A stretch of 64,000 nucleotides of DNA, taken from positions 95,047,951-95,111,950 of the forward strand of contig OZ038485.1 in NCBI GenBank assembly GCA_964036315.1, read 5' to 3'. The DNA is from Acanthosepion esculentum (lineage: Eukaryota > Mollusca > Cephalopoda > Sepiida > Sepiidae). Shown in pieces: positions 1 through 10,930 of the stretch. The number at the start of each line of letters is the position of its first letter. Position 1 is the stretch's first letter. The notes beneath the pieces are model-generated. The model was not told the origin of the DNA. It searched no databases and saw nothing but the letters and a program-made list of their open reading frames with translations. A program made the position numbers and the translations under genes.

Positions 1-43
1 ATATATATATATGTATATATATATATATATGTATATGTATATA

Positions 44-115
<72 letters not shown>

Positions 116-118
116 TAT
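1..118. repeat. (AT)n microsatellite
   Basis: Nearly pure AT dinucleotide tract with a few GT interruptions, running off the left edge. Ile-Tyr reading frames across it are artefacts of the repeat. Confidence 0.95.
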
Positions 119-120
119 AT

Positions 121-435
121 TTTTTTTTTTTTTTTTTTAAGCGTATCACCCCGAGCAAGGCCGGTGGCCACTATCACACAAGGGGTTACAGAAGGGTTGG
201 AGGAAGAGCAGATAGGAGTGGTAAAGGAAGGGATGTGGAGAAAGAGAAGGACGGAGGGCCGATCGAGGTGGGGAGGTTACGGGAGATATAGAGCGAGAGC
301 AGATAGGAATGGAAGATGTCAGGAAGTGGATAGATCAAGGCAGCTGGAGATGACGATTGACGCTACACTTAAACCGTTGGAGATTGTATTTGTCAGGGAA
401 ACAGTAACAGGGAAGGGAGTTCCATAGGCGAGATA
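121..435 (-). pseudogene. LINE 3' end, CR1/Jockey-like (family 1)
   Basis: On the minus strand this encodes the last part of a non-LTR reverse transcriptase: a tryptophan-asparagine-serine-leucine-proline block, a C-F-P-D motif, then L-Q-R-F-K-C. After a non-coding stretch comes a tail of the form CCTTGCTCGGGGTGA followed by poly-A. The same block recurs at 6860, 13372, 23382, 28970, 32780, 36360, 50060 and 57415, so it marks one dispersed LINE family. Only the 3' end is present. Clade is inferred from the C-terminal motif. Confidence 0.65.
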
Positions 436-950
436 TATATGTATATATATATATATATGTATAGTGATCTATGTATATATATATATATGTATAGTGATCG
501 AAATAGTGAAATCGTATAGTGAATAGAGTAGAGAATAGCGGTCCATATAGAAATAGAGGATAGAATAGAAGTGCAGATCCGAACAGTATAGAGGATGGAC
601 TAGAATATAGCTATCAATTACACGTCATGTAACTTCCTAGTCTACTTAATTTAATAATGGGATCACCTGTGTTTGCACACCGGTGATGTTCAAACTCAAG
701 TGTCGGTAGCGACGCTTTATTCCTATAGAACGATGTAAAAAAGTTCTTAAATGTTTCTAGCAGTAAATTTTTATATAAAAATACTAAAGTAAATATTATA
801 ATTAAAAATCTTTTTATTTTTCTTAAAAATTACAAAAGTTACCTCCCTTGTATAACAGAAAATTTTGAAATTGAGACACTGTAAATGAACAGTAAAGAAA
901 TATTTTGAATTTACAGAGCTACTGTATACACATCCGCAGATATTTTAACC
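436..950. other. Non-coding stretch with a dispersed repeat
   Basis: Contains two short (AT)n runs and degenerate ATAGAATAG-like units at 480-610. Positions 610-745 match, inverted, the stretch at 50710-50815. No gene is visible. Confidence 0.5.
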
Positions 951-954
951 TCCT

Positions 955-1015
955 GAAGATGGTCTCAGATGAGATTGAAAGTACTTGGGAAAATAAAAGA
1001 ACTATTTGAAAGAAA
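955..1015 (+). repeat. Structured repeat tail (CTGAAGA...GAAA)
   Basis: CTGAAGA is followed by a six-pair hairpin (GGTCTC/GAGATT with loop AGAT) and then GAAA. It resembles a hammerhead core but the position after stem III is G, which would block cleavage, so it is treated only as a structured dispersed repeat. Confidence 0.35.
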
Positions 1016-1149
1016 ATTTTGGTATTTTTCTTGATCAGTTTTCTGCAGCCACCAAGAAATTAATTTGTGGATTTGAAAGGATTAAAAATAAAATAAATAG
1101 ATATGTCGAAATTATTTAACCAAAGCTGCTTCAATGAAAATATGCTGCC

Positions 1150-1154
<5 letters not shown>

Positions 1155-1217
<63 letters not shown>
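1155..1217. repeat. (AT)n microsatellite
   Basis: Uninterrupted AT tract of about 63 bp. Confidence 0.95.
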
Positions 1218-1219
<2 letters not shown>

Positions 1220-2100
1220 TGTTGTGGGGTTATTTCCACAATAGAACTTGTAGTCAGACTAAATGCGTCCTAAATAGGTTAAACGTACAGAAACGTTAGG
1301 AACTTGTAATAAAATGTTACGTAGAGTAATCAAGTTGTGGTTGCTGAACACTACTCCTTTCAACTACTCCTGACTCCTACTTATAATAGGTGGGAGAGTC
1401 TATTACCTAGACAAGGTGTCTTTCACTATAACAATGGTGCATGCAAATTTTCCAGGATTTTTTATATTAAGAAAAGAAGTTTTCTACTGTTTATTCACTT
1501 CGTAGTTTTTTAAAAACGAGCATGATAATAGAAATGTCTTTTATCTGCCATATGAAATTGCTACAATTTCATCTCATTTTTTTAGAGATTACAAAAAACA
1601 CCAATCATCCTGGACATCTATTTTCATGGATCAATGAGAGATTGCAAAATGTAGAAATTGGAAATAGGTTGTGTTTTAGGGATTGGAAGCAAGAATTGTA
1701 TAATCTTGGAATTGATAGCTTTTGTAAATCTCAAATGATTGATAAAAAAAGCTAACCACAATTTATTTGGAAGGTTTCATTATGCAATATCTCTTTTAAG
1801 CTATTCGCTTTTTATGATCATTTTTAAACATTTTTTTCTTGTCATGAAAAGAATACAGAGAGGGTTTATTGATTAGTCAAGGATTCGATGAAAAAGTCGT
1901 TGATGGTAAAAATGTTTTTAGACCATTCAGTTAGATTACAAAAAAAAATAATTGTATCGTACCCTTTGCAATTAGTTTTATTTTTAGCCATGTAGAAGTT
2001 GGTAATGTTCGACATATCAACAAAGTACGGCAGCAAAAAAAAAAAAAAATACAACCCTGAAGGTGCTTCCATTATGAATGAAGTGCAGTTACAAATGTAA
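1218..2100. other. No recognisable gene
   Basis: AT-rich non-coding DNA. A 77-codon plus-strand frame at 1522-1755 has no recognisable domain and no splice context. A poly-A run sits at 2034-2049. Confidence 0.5.
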
Positions 2101-2104
2101 TTAC

Positions 2105-2220
2105 ATTTTATTTACATCATTTACACTTGGACTATGGTCCTCATCTTTGTTGTTATTATTGCATCATTTCGGCTGCTGTTCCCTGTGGACTTCATCAGGT
2201 GCTTGTTGATCATGTAGAGG
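2105..2220 (-). repeat. Foldback-family structured repeat, single arm
   Basis: Minus strand carries CTGATGAAG, a hairpin, GAAA and then GATGAGGACCATAGTCC, the same order of elements as the arms at 8160, 11640-11950, 22308-22732 and 57690-57910. It is the most diverged copy but keeps CTGATGA. Confidence 0.5.
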
Positions 2221-2249
2221 AGTTATAACTCTGAGTAAATAATTATGAA

Positions 2250-3690
2250 CCCCTAACATTTATATATACAAAAATACTTGTAAAAATGCTTGTGGGTTAT
2301 CCCTACATAGTTTTGCCAGTTTTGACAAGAAGTCATTAGAGGGCGCTGTTAAGTGCCTATAATAATGGGACTATGGTATATAGAGATGAATTTGTGTTAA
2401 TTCATATGTAAAGGCCAAAGTTTACTGTCTATAGTACCATTTTATTGTTGACTACATTTGGTCACAGTAGTTAAAGTGGATGACTATTGTCTTAGTCCTT
2501 TTTGTGATTTGAGAGTTCATACAGGGTCGTTGTGTTTTTGGTTGACAGAAATTAATTCGTTGAATTCATCCTGTATTTTTCTTTTTCTTCTGGAGTTACA
2601 CGTCCGGTCAAACTCAACATCCGATGAATCTCCAACCCAAAACTACTACATTGAACCAATTTCCCAGTTCTTCTTCTGCACATGTGGTTTTCTTCTTCTT
2701 TTTATTAGGCCAGACACATCCATGTTTTCCATTTGATCTTTGGCGGGATGTGTTGCCATTGGTTGATTTTTTTATGATGTTCACTGACCCACATAAGCTG
2801 TGTCCGGGTTCTGTCAGTTACCGAGGATATGAACGATAGAAGGAAGGAAAGGAAATATGTGTAATAGAGAAGAGAGAGAGAGAGAGAGAGAAAGAAAGAG
2901 AGTTTTCTTTGTCACTCTCTTTGTGAAAAGGAAAGTGTATATTTCCATATGATGTTACTACAACCTAATCCTACTACAGGACACGTCCTCTCTTCGTTCT
3001 CTTATATCTCTTTTCATTCTAGGATGTGGTAGGACACCCAGTGTGACCTTCTCTCAGGCATGAAAATAACTTTCTCCTGAGTGACTGTACTTTCACATAC
3101 ACACATCTATCACCCACATCATTAATAACTTATGTCTTCCTTTTGCATGAATACTAGTGTATTTTTCTCCCTTTTTACTCAGTTATATATAAAAAATATA
3201 ATATACTGTTTTCTATATTCTTAGACCTATCAGTTACATGTACCAAATATTGTTGCCATTGCTTTTAGTCAAACTAAAAGTAGAATTTTACTAGTTTACT
3301 TTCATTTAAATATCTTTACTTTCTACAATAATTTTTCTACAAACCCTAACATATGAGATGATATCAGAAAGTTCCAGAACAGTACATACTGCGATAGCAC
3401 CATACATCAGAAATGCATGCATAGCTAATGTTCATTGCTACCCAATCTGCTGAATCAGTCTATCATCAGGGTTTGCTTTATAGTTTTATATAACAATTTC
3501 TAATGGTACTTCTAACAAAAACATTGAAGGCATTATGTAAGGGTTCAAATATCCAAGGTAAGCAGTGTTCCCACATTTCTTTCCACATTTTCTAGCATTT
3601 GACTGGTAAATGATTTCCAGCATTCATCATTTTCAGCTAGAATGCATGTGCCATTTACAAACCCATGTTTAATCTATTCATTTTTTACAT
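2250..3690. other. Non-coding, with a short (GA)n tract
   Basis: A (GA)n run of about 30 bp lies at 2868-2900. Short frames here have no recognisable domains. No gene or identifiable element seen. Confidence 0.5.
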
Positions 3691-4220
3691 CCTTCATGAT
3701 GTGGCCAATCATGGCTCTCTGCAACTTCCTGACCCTTGTAGCTCTTAGTAAATTTTGCCTTTTCGCTATCTCTCCTAATCCATATTCTGCCAACCAATTA
3801 CAAAAGCTCATTAGTTATGTTGTGTATTGTTTTCCTCTGTCCCTCTGGCCTTTAATATATCATGTGAGTTTCAAATTTTCCAAGCCTACTTTCCTTATGA
3901 TGCACCGTAGAAATTTCAACTCTCTCTTTCTGATACTATTTATAAGTATCCTTTTTGTTTTCATTTTCCTTACAGCTTTGTTGTTACTCATATGTTCAGT
4001 CTCTGGTATTCTCAGCATCTTTCTGTAGAACCACATTTTTGTTGGTTCAAGTCTCTTTTTCATCTGTGAGGAGATTATCCAGCATTCACTGTGTAATTGA
4101 AGCACTGATATTTCATAACAGTTCCATATACTTTTCTTTGTTTCTAACAAAATTTTCCTGTTTTTTAATACTTTGCTTAGCTTGTGGAAAGCAACTTTCA
4201 CTAATCCGATGTGCCTTCAC
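3690..4220 (-). pseudogene. LINE 3' fragment, endonuclease-RT type (family 2)
   Basis: The minus strand encodes the C-terminal tail of a non-LTR reverse transcriptase with an M-W-F-Y-R-K-M block, a T-E-H-M-S-N-N block and an R-x-L-K-F-L motif. The same tail is found at 26205, 26505, 26985, 27885, 52160 and 55030. The 52160 copy shows what lies upstream (endonuclease and RT). The fragment is interrupted and is certainly inactive. Confidence 0.75.
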
Positions 4221-4277
4221 TTTATCGGTTAAACATTATTTTTAGTGGATACCCATATTTGAATAGATGCTCTGTTT

Positions 4278-4398
4278 TATTTTTAAACATTATATTTATT
4301 ATCATCTACCAGCTTGAATATTGGAGAAATCTTATTAAAGAAATATATGCACCCTCCAACAAGCTGGTAGATGATAATAAATATACCGTTTAAAAATA
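4278..4398. mobile_element. Short hairpin MITE
   Basis: Inverted repeats of about 38 bp (4278-4316 and 4360-4398, sharing ATCATCTACCAGCTTG and its complement) flank a core of some 43 bp. Only two positions in the arms differ. No coding capacity. A non-autonomous DNA transposon is the simplest reading; superfamily unknown. Confidence 0.6.
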
Positions 4399-4404
4399 AT
4401 TGAA

Positions 4405-4570
4405 GCACGGTAGAGTAATGGAATCAGAGAGACGAGTTCAAATCCCAGTCAAGTCCATTATATTCACTTACAAATGTTTGGAAAGTTATTACGTCACCTT
4501 TTCTCCCCCCAGTTATGGGTAAATAGTACGACAAACTGGGTTATATGGTGGCAACCAGTCCAGGAGAAGG
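4405..4570 (+). repeat. tRNA-derived SINE, family S4
   Basis: The head has an A-box-like GGTAGAGTAATGG and a B-box GAGTTCAAATCCC, followed by a body with CATTATATTCACTTAC and CCAGTTATGGGTAAATAGT. Body segments recur at 9240, 11083, 11345, 23910, 34690 and 62920. Confidence 0.65.
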
Positions 4571-4789
4571 AAAACTCTGAATTCCAAACTGTATGTAGCC
4601 TTGGTGAAGCACATAGTATACAGTTAAGGAAAGGATGATTTGCATTGATTCAATAATCCTGACTATGGTCGACTCCTTTTTTTTTTTGTTTAAATAAAAA
4701 TGGAGCATCTACTCAAGTATGAGTATTCATTAAAATAATCTTTAAATAATAAAAAAAATCTGCCGGATTTATAAATAAAAGTTCCATTA

Positions 4790-5215
4790 TTCCTTTATAA
4801 ATATCTTCTTTGCAATGTTGAATTTTGGACAGTCATACTCTTAAATCTTCTTCCAAGGATTCTAGCCATGATCGATTTTGGTTTTTAATATTGTTTATTC
4901 CAGAAAAGCTGGTTTTACACAAATATGACATTGAGAGCAGAAGAAGTATTTCTATTGCTTTTTTTTGTAATATTTGGAAATTCACCCCTGAAGGGAGAAC
5001 GAAAATGATTTCATATCTGTTGTTGAATATTTTGCAATCATCTGTCTTTTCTTATTTTTGTTAATTCTTACTCTTTTGTAATATTTAAAGTTGCTGGCAT
5101 ACAAATTTGTTAAAACAAGGGTATTTCTCACCCAATCAAGAGATCTTATCTCACGTGTAGGTGCAGGAAAATATTTTTCAAAATTTGTATACAATAAATG
5201 TAAAGTTTGTAAAAT
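4790..5215 (-). pseudogene. hAT transposase C-terminal fossil
   Basis: On the minus strand several frames together show the C-terminal hAT dimerisation layout: an L-D-W-V-R-N block, then S-Y-L-C-K-T-S-F-S matching the family's T-Y-L-C-E-x-x-F-S, then N-I-K-N and a final D-L-R-V-x-L-S-K-I-Q. Stops and frameshifts break it. It resembles the ZBED5/GTF2IRD2-type hAT group. No terminal inverted repeats were identified. Confidence 0.6.
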
Positions 5216-6050
5216 TTTTGTGACACACCTATGATCCTCTCAAGGTAGTCCAATATTAGGTGACACACTGGTGTGATGTGTTATTGTTTTGTTATTCATT
5301 TTTAAAACATCTCGTTTGATAGAAAAGAGTTCAATATTTTATGTTATCAGTTTGGTATGCCATTGTCTACTTTTCTTTGTGGAATCTTCTTATCAAGTCG
5401 CTACACCACACAAATTCGTGTTACACACAGGGCCTTGCTTGGGGTGTTAAGGTCATTAAGTGTGCATGGATCTCCAAGATTGGGGCAAACCAGAATGTGA
5501 CACAAGGTCAAAGTTTAAAGTGAGTTTGTAGTAGAAAAATACAATTTACACATTGTTAGGAATTAAATACAAATTTATACAATTATTAGAAAATATATAT
5601 ATATATATATCTAATTACACATCAATTTTCATCCAGCTAAGTGACACACATGTTGCACCCTACTCAAAACGAATTTTAAAACAAACACAAATATATCAGA
5701 GTGCTGGTCATTATGGATGTGACTCTTATTTGCTACAGATGTTTACAATGATGTCCGTGCATTTCCCTTATATAGGCTATAAGAGAAGATGGGCAGCAAA
5801 GAGAGAGAGAGGGGGGAGAGGGGGAGAGAGAGAGAGAAGGAAAGAGAGAGAGAGAGAGAGAAGGAAAGAGAGACTTCACACATGCATATTAATCATAGAG
5901 GCTCTCTGAGAGCATAGCTGACTGTCTGTCCAACCATTAGGCTGTGAAAATGACCTGTGAACACAGAAAGAGAACAGATTCCATTATCAACACAACAAGC
6001 CCAAACTGATAGCTAACAAAAAGTCAGCCAGTTTCAGTATACTCCTTTTC
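5215..6050. other. Non-coding with (AT)n and (GA)n tracts
   Basis: Short (AT)n at 5588-5610 and an AG-rich tract at 5797-5872. 5215-5530 may be a further decayed extension of the hAT fossil, but this could not be confirmed. Confidence 0.4.
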
Positions 6051-6061
6051 ATGCTCTCATT

Positions 6062-6424
6062 TCACACCTCGTACACCATACATTCAAACACTACACTATC
6101 TGACTTACCAGAGACATGTCCATATTTTGTAAATAAAAATAAATATTTGGTCATTCCTCCAAACCAGTGTCTAATTTGTTTCTTTACTCCAGCCAACTTC
6201 CAACTCGGATCAAGTTTACCAGCAATACCATAGAAAAATTGCGCAATCCCCCTCAGCACTTCTCTCAAGTGCTGGGCAATAAACTCACCTCTTCCTGAAG
6301 GAGAGGTACTGCCTGGTGGGAAAACACCTTGGAGCTTCAGCTTTGAATTATTTAAACCTTCCCTGACCCCCAAAAGGGCCATGGGGGCAAACAAGAAGAT
6401 GTTCCATAGGTTGCGATTGCCCAC
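6062..6424 (-). CDS. Unassigned 120-codon open frame
   Basis: Open minus-strand frame from an ATG at 6424. The product is mixed-composition, with a proline/serine-glycine segment near residues 35-47, then an amphipathic stretch. It has no motif I can name. GC content is visibly higher than the surroundings through 6640, which suggests an inserted repeat or a decayed coding sequence. No splice partner or SAXO-like module was found, so it is not placed in the host gene. A chance frame in a repeat is as likely as a real gene. Confidence 0.2.
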   Translation of the reverse strand: MGNRNLWNIFLFAPMALLGVREGLNNSKLKLQGVFPPGSTSPSGRGEFIAQHLREVLRGIAQFFYGIAGKLDPSWKLAGVKKQIRHWFGGMTKYLFLFTKYGHVSGKSDSVVFECMVYEV

Positions 6425-6699
6425 ATTGGCAGCTGGGGTCAGTATCAGTGGGGCGTATCCCCATTTATGAAGGTTGGTTCTACAGTGACTAACAACTGTT
6501 CAGAGGTGATTTAGGCAGGTCCAGAAGGGCCAGGCATCACTGGAGCCAGTGGGGAGGGATTCTGTAGGGCTTTGTGGAGTGAAAAGAGTGGTAACTTAAT
6601 CTTGATCAAGACTACACAAAAAAATCTAATTCCTTTGCGAACAATTTATTTATTTTTTTGAGAGAGAACTGTTATATCTTTGATGCTTATACTAATTAT

Positions 6700-6800
6700 A
6701 TGCTGATTCACTTGAACTAGTGTCTTCATCTTGGTTGTCACCATTACAGTGTTTCAGTTGTTGTTCTCTCCAGCCATCTTCAAGCATCTGTCATAGATGG
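6700..6800 (-). repeat. Diverged foldback-family arm
   Basis: Minus strand has CTTGAAGATGGCTGG, then CTGAAAC and AAGATGAAGACACTAG, aligned in order with the arms at 11640 and 22308. Strongly decayed. Confidence 0.35.
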
Positions 6801-6859
6801 TAAACTTTCAGAAATTTCAAACTGAATTCCTTATATAATCCACGAGGGTAGACGGTAGA

Positions 6860-7645
6860 CCATTTTCTGTCTATGTCCCTGCCTCCTATCAGCATGGTTG
6901 ATGCTCAACTCCTTGAGAGTGCCTCACTGCACCTTCTTGGTCTCACATTTTCCACTAACCTGAGGCGGAACAACTACATTGAATCAATAGCTGCATCTAC
7001 TGCAAGGAAAGTTGGTTCTCTGTGTCACGTCAGGAGTTTTTTCTCATCTGAGTCCATCCTTCACATCTACAAATTTACGATTCATCCTTGCATGGAATAC
7101 TATTGCCATATATGGTCTGGTGCCACCGCTGTTCATCTCGAGGTTCTTGACAAAATCCAAAGATGGATATGCAATGTGATTGGTCCTGACTTGGGAGTCT
7201 CGACTCCAGTCACTTTCTCACCGACGTAATGTGGCTTCCCTCTGTCTTTTCTACAGATATTTTCATGGCATCTGCTCTGACAAGCTATTTTCACTGGTAA
7301 CCTGATTGCATGAATTTAAGCATGCTACTAGGTTGGCATCTCGGCCCCACCCTTTTACTGTCAAAATAGTTAAATGTAACTGTTTCTTCTACTCCAACAG
7401 CTTCTTCTCTCGCACTTCCCAACTGTGGAACTCCCTTCCATTTACTTGTTTCCCTGATAACTATAATCTTCAAAAATTTAAATGTAATGTCAATCAACAT
7501 CTTCTGATGCCTTGATCTCCATTCTTCTTTTCATCCTTTCCTCAATCCCCCTATACCTAGTCTTTTTCCTTACTTTCACTCTCTGTAGCCCTTTTCGTAC
7601 TAGTGGCACTCCCGCCTTGCTTGAGGTGAAATGCTTAAAAAAAAT
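6860..7645 (+). pseudogene. LINE 3' region, CR1/Jockey-like (family 1)
   Basis: Longest family-1 copy. The frame at 6873-7229 holds the RT thumb/C-terminal region (H-L-L-G-L-T-F near residue 20, then H-P-C-M-E-Y-Y-C-H-I-W-S-G near residue 70). After a frameshift the frame at 7306-7515 continues with F-F-S-R-T-S-Q-L-W-N-S-L-P and C-F-P-D. It ends with CCTTGCTTGAGGTGAAATG and poly-A at 7614-7645, marking a true 3' terminus. 5'-truncated and inactive. Confidence 0.8.
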
Positions 7646-8159
7646 GTATAAAAATATCTCATATCAGTAAAACTAATTTGTTCAGATACCTAAAGAAGAC
7701 TAAAGAGTAAAATTACTAAAATGTTGTGGCAATAACAATCAAGATGAAGATACAAGTTGATAGTTTAGTGTTTCATAATGATAATTTCTTTTCTAAAATA
7801 TTCAAATAAAAATACCACAGATAAGCCTAATTAACTGAAATTCTGTGTACAAGGTGTAACAGTTTAATTTGCAGTAAAGTTCTGTGGAAGCAAAGTTTGC
7901 TTATCTGGTTCCTGTTGGCTGCTGTAACCTTCTGAATACTCATCTTGTGAAGTTATGCATTTTGTGAGGCAGTAGTACCATTGCTGGAAGCATTCTTGGA
8001 AGTTCTTTTCTAGAATACTTTTTAATAATGTAGTCATATGTTGCAAGATGACATTTTCTAATTTTGAAGATTACAGGTGACTAAGTGTGGATGGGCCATT
8101 TTTTTTTCATGAACTCATGCACATTTTTCTCATTGTGAATTTCTGGAATGAGGAGTTAT

Positions 8160-8290
8160 CATTATTTATACTATTTACATTCACGCTATTGTCCTCATTT
8201 TTGTTGTTGTTATCACAAGTTTCAGCCATTGGGGCCTCCGGCCTTCATCAGGTGCATATCGCTCTAATTTAATTCAGGAATTCCAAACTG
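8160..8290 (-). repeat. Foldback-family structured repeat, single arm
   Basis: Minus strand shows CACCTGATGAAGGCCGG, a hairpin closing with TGGC, then TGAAAC and ATGAGGACAATAG. Single arm with no inverted partner nearby. Confidence 0.55.
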
Positions 8291-8319
8291 GATTCTTTAT
8301 GTTATGGTAATTTACCCAT

Positions 8320-8525
8320 GCATGCATGGACTCTCCCAGCTATAAATAGGAGCAGGTACTGCCTTTTGGAGAGGGAAGTTTCCAGCAGTCAGCTCTGACA
8401 GTCAGATTGAACATTCTTGCTGTAAAACTCTCGTTTGTATATGTTTGTATTACTGTTTCTGTTAATAGATTTGTTTAACTCAATTCCTCTTTTTGTGTCT
8501 TTATTTCTGGCCCTAACAAGGCCAC
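8320..8525 (+). promoter_or_regulatory. Possible LTR or promoter fragment
   Basis: CTCTCCCAGCTATAAATAGG looks like a TATA box in a GC-richer setting and is followed about 160 bp later by CCCTAACAAGGCCACAAC. The layout recalls a U3-R-U5 piece. No second copy with clean ends was found, so this is weak. Confidence 0.25.
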
Positions 8526-8764
8526 AACACTTTAATTAATTTATGTTCTCGTTTCACATCTGTCTAGGGATATCATCTTGTCTGAATTTGGTGACCTAGT
8601 AATTGTGAGTTCAATCCCTGGGCTGAACAGTGTGTACTTGGACTCAGTGGAAACAGGGTGAGCAATAACTAAGCAGTGCTAAAAATAAGAACTAGATGAG
8701 ATATCCCTAGACACACGATGAAGGTTAAACACCTGATTTCGTCAATGGCCAAAATGCTGTGATA

Positions 8765-8895
8765 AATGTTGTTTCCTGTTTAGGATTGGGTTTCCAGTTC
8801 CTTCTAAAGTCTTTTCCTTCTCTTTCCCTTCCAATAGTTTCTTGCGTCTTAGTGGTGTTATCACCTTGCTTGGAGTGAATCAATTAAAAAAAAAG
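8765..8895 (+). repeat. LINE 3' UTR and poly-A tail, family 1 related
   Basis: GTTTCCTGTTTAGGATTGGG through CACCTTGCTTGGAGTGAA plus poly-A. The same segment recurs at 24196-24320. Confidence 0.6.
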
Positions 8896-9239
8896 AAGGA
8901 AGATGAGGACAGTAGTTTGAATGTAAATAGTGTAAAACATATCCAGTTCTGCTATCAGTTGCATACTTATTCTTCAGTCTGAGTGCACCAAGGTTTGCAT
9001 TTTGTTCACATTATAAGGGTTAAAATATCCAAAGTTACAGCGAATCTGTTAAAGGTGCATTTTGTTGTACGTAGTACACAGATTGTAATTTCGTCCAAAG
9101 TATATAGCATTTTGGTAAATATACCACTAATTAAAATCATTGGTCATCACCTCAAGCTCAAAAAATGTATCCTTATACCATATTTAACTTACCCCAAGGA
9201 AACCAAATTCCACATTCCATCTGATGAATCTCTGATAAT

Positions 9240-9535
9240 CAATCAGTTAAATGTCATGTCTCTTTTGATTCATGACAGGCTAGACAGAAGATTTTCTTGC
9301 AGTAGTTTGCCATTTCTTTCTGTGATAGAATGGTTGCTATCCAAGGCTATAGGGCCCAGTCTGTCCTGCTATTCAACCCATAGCTGGATGGGGAGTAGAA
9401 ATAGATTCATACTTTTCCAAAGGGTATTTGTGCATCAGTGATTGTAATGAACCCAACTGGAATTCAAACTCGGTTCCGCCAATTATCTGTTTATCCTGTT
9501 ATCCATTATATCACACCACTCATCTCTTGTGCCTG
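9240..9535 (-). repeat. SINE family S4 copy
   Basis: Minus strand contains a B-box-like GAGTTTGAATTCCAG, then TTCATTACAATCACTG and the body ending ATGGGTTGAATAGCAGGAC. Matches 62920-63115 and 11345-11510 in the same orientation. Confidence 0.6.
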
Positions 9536-9569
9536 ATAATAAAAAAACTCAAAATTTTAGTTTTCTTAC

Positions 9570-9798
9570 CTGTTATTATATGCAAGTTTCACTGATGTTC
9601 GAGGAGGTTCTATGATAGTGGCAGGGGCTGGTTGCCTTCCCTTAAATCCAGGATAATCCTGTTGGAACTGTGTCTGGTTTGAAAATCTTTGGGGTGTGGC
9701 TACCTTTAGTTCTGCTTTGCGTTCAATCTTGCTGGGACGATGATTTCCTGTATACTGCTTAAATGTGCTCTGATGGGTTGTCATCATTTGCATCTCAC
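9570..9798 (-). CDS. SAXO-like gene, exon 5 (last in window)
   Basis: Internal coding exon of 229 bp. The acceptor is TTTTAG at 9799-9804 and the donor is CAG/GTAAG at 9569-9565. The entry phase (two bases completing a Gly codon) matches exon 4, and the exit phase leaves two bases, so at least one more exon lies to the left or outside the window. The 76-odd residues include two family-type modules: M-T-T-H-Q-S-T-F near the start and F-S-N-Q-T-Q-F-Q-Q-D-Y-P near residue 43. Such T-T/x-F-x-x-D-Y modules are the microtubule-binding repeats of SAXO/FAM154 proteins. A SINE lies directly upstream in the intron (9813-9958). Confidence 0.85.
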
Positions 9799-9812
9799 CT
9801 AAAATTTTTTAA

Positions 9813-9958
9813 AGAAATGGTGATTTTCTTAGCATAGCTTAGATGTGGAACAAGGCCAAAAGTATGGAGCACCCAGTGAGGATCAAACTCACTACTCAAC
9901 TGTAATTGTTCTAGCAAGACAAGCTCGCTAACCATTACACTACGTTGAGGTGCCCAAT
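9813..9958 (-). repeat. tRNA-derived SINE, family S1
   Basis: The minus strand reads as a tRNA-like head (GGTGCCT end box, A-box GTGTAATGGTTAGC, B-box-like GAGTTTGATCCTCACTGG) followed by GGCCTTGTTCCACATCTAAG. Same family as 12040-12575 and 41008-41150. Confidence 0.75.
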
Positions 9959-10120
9959 TTCTTTTAAACAAATTCATAAGAATTTTCTTTTTGTTATTAC
10001 ATTTTAGTAGAAGTGTTGCTCTCTTGAAATTTTCAGACTATGCCAATTTTGGCACAAAGCCAAAATATAAAAACTGTGCAAAAGAAAGACTGCTAAAAAT
10101 AACTATAATCAGAAAGTGTA

Positions 10121-10125
<5 letters not shown>

Positions 10126-10162
<37 letters not shown>
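10126..10162. repeat. (AT)n microsatellite
   Basis: AT tract abutting the mariner-derived foldback on its right. Confidence 0.95.
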
Positions 10163-10163
<1 letters not shown>

Positions 10164-10166
<3 letters not shown>

Positions 10167-10800
10167 TAAGTCATAACATATTTTTAGGCTTGTCACACAG
10201 CCTTCTGCTTATGCATGCTTATAGTTGGTACTATTGTAGTCATGTGATTGAAGTTTGGGCTTGATTATGCCAGTTTTCTTGCTGCTGTTACAGTGTAAAC
10301 ATGGCCGCTCTGCTAGCAGTGTGCACCAATGTGGAACTGAGAACAGTGGTGTGATTTCTCTGGTTGGAAGTTGTGTCAAGGGCTGAAATTCAATGGAGAC
10401 TTTCAATACAATACAATGACAGTGCACTACTGTGTAGAAGTGTACGTAAGTAGATCAAGAAGTTTACAGGTGGCCAGACAAGTATGACACACAAGGAAGG
10501 AGTAGAGGATGCCTATCAACCTCCACCACTGACAAGAAGATTCAGCAAGCTTAGGAGATGGTAATGGCAAACCAGCATGTTATCATCGATAAGGCAGCAT
10601 GTTCTCTGCAGATTTGGATGAGTTACTCTTTGTTTCTCCTTGGTGAACACTGCTAGTGGAGAGGCCATGTTTACACTGTAACAGCAGCAAGAAAACTGGC
10701 ATGATCAAGTTCAAACTTCGATCACAGGACCACAATAGTACCAACTATAAGCACATATGAGCAGGAAGCAGAGTGACAAACCTAAAGATATGTTATGGCG
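10164..10800 (+). mobile_element. Mariner-derived element with long inverted repeats
   Basis: Arms of about 155 bp (10164-10322 and 10652-10800) are inverted copies sharing, for example, CAGTTTTCTTGCTGCTGTTA. Between them the plus strand at 10390-10640 encodes, through several stops, the N-terminal helix-turn-helix region of a SETMAR-like mariner transposase (K-K-F-T-G-G-Q-T-S, S-T-S-T-T-D, E-M-V-M-A-N). The DDE catalytic domain is absent. It is a fossil, non-autonomous foldback derivative. Confidence 0.7.
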
Positions 10801-10930
10801 AAATACGTGAATAATTTTTGACTTACCCTCATGTTTATGTTGATGAAGATCACTGGCCTAGGTGGTAAAAAAAATGGTGCTTTGTATGCCTTGGAATCTC
10901 CAGACAGCCTATCTTAGGTTTGAATTCAAA

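Noticed and set aside
955..1015. Hammerhead candidate with a six-pair stem II
   Set aside because: The base at the cleavage position is G and stem III pairs only two bases.
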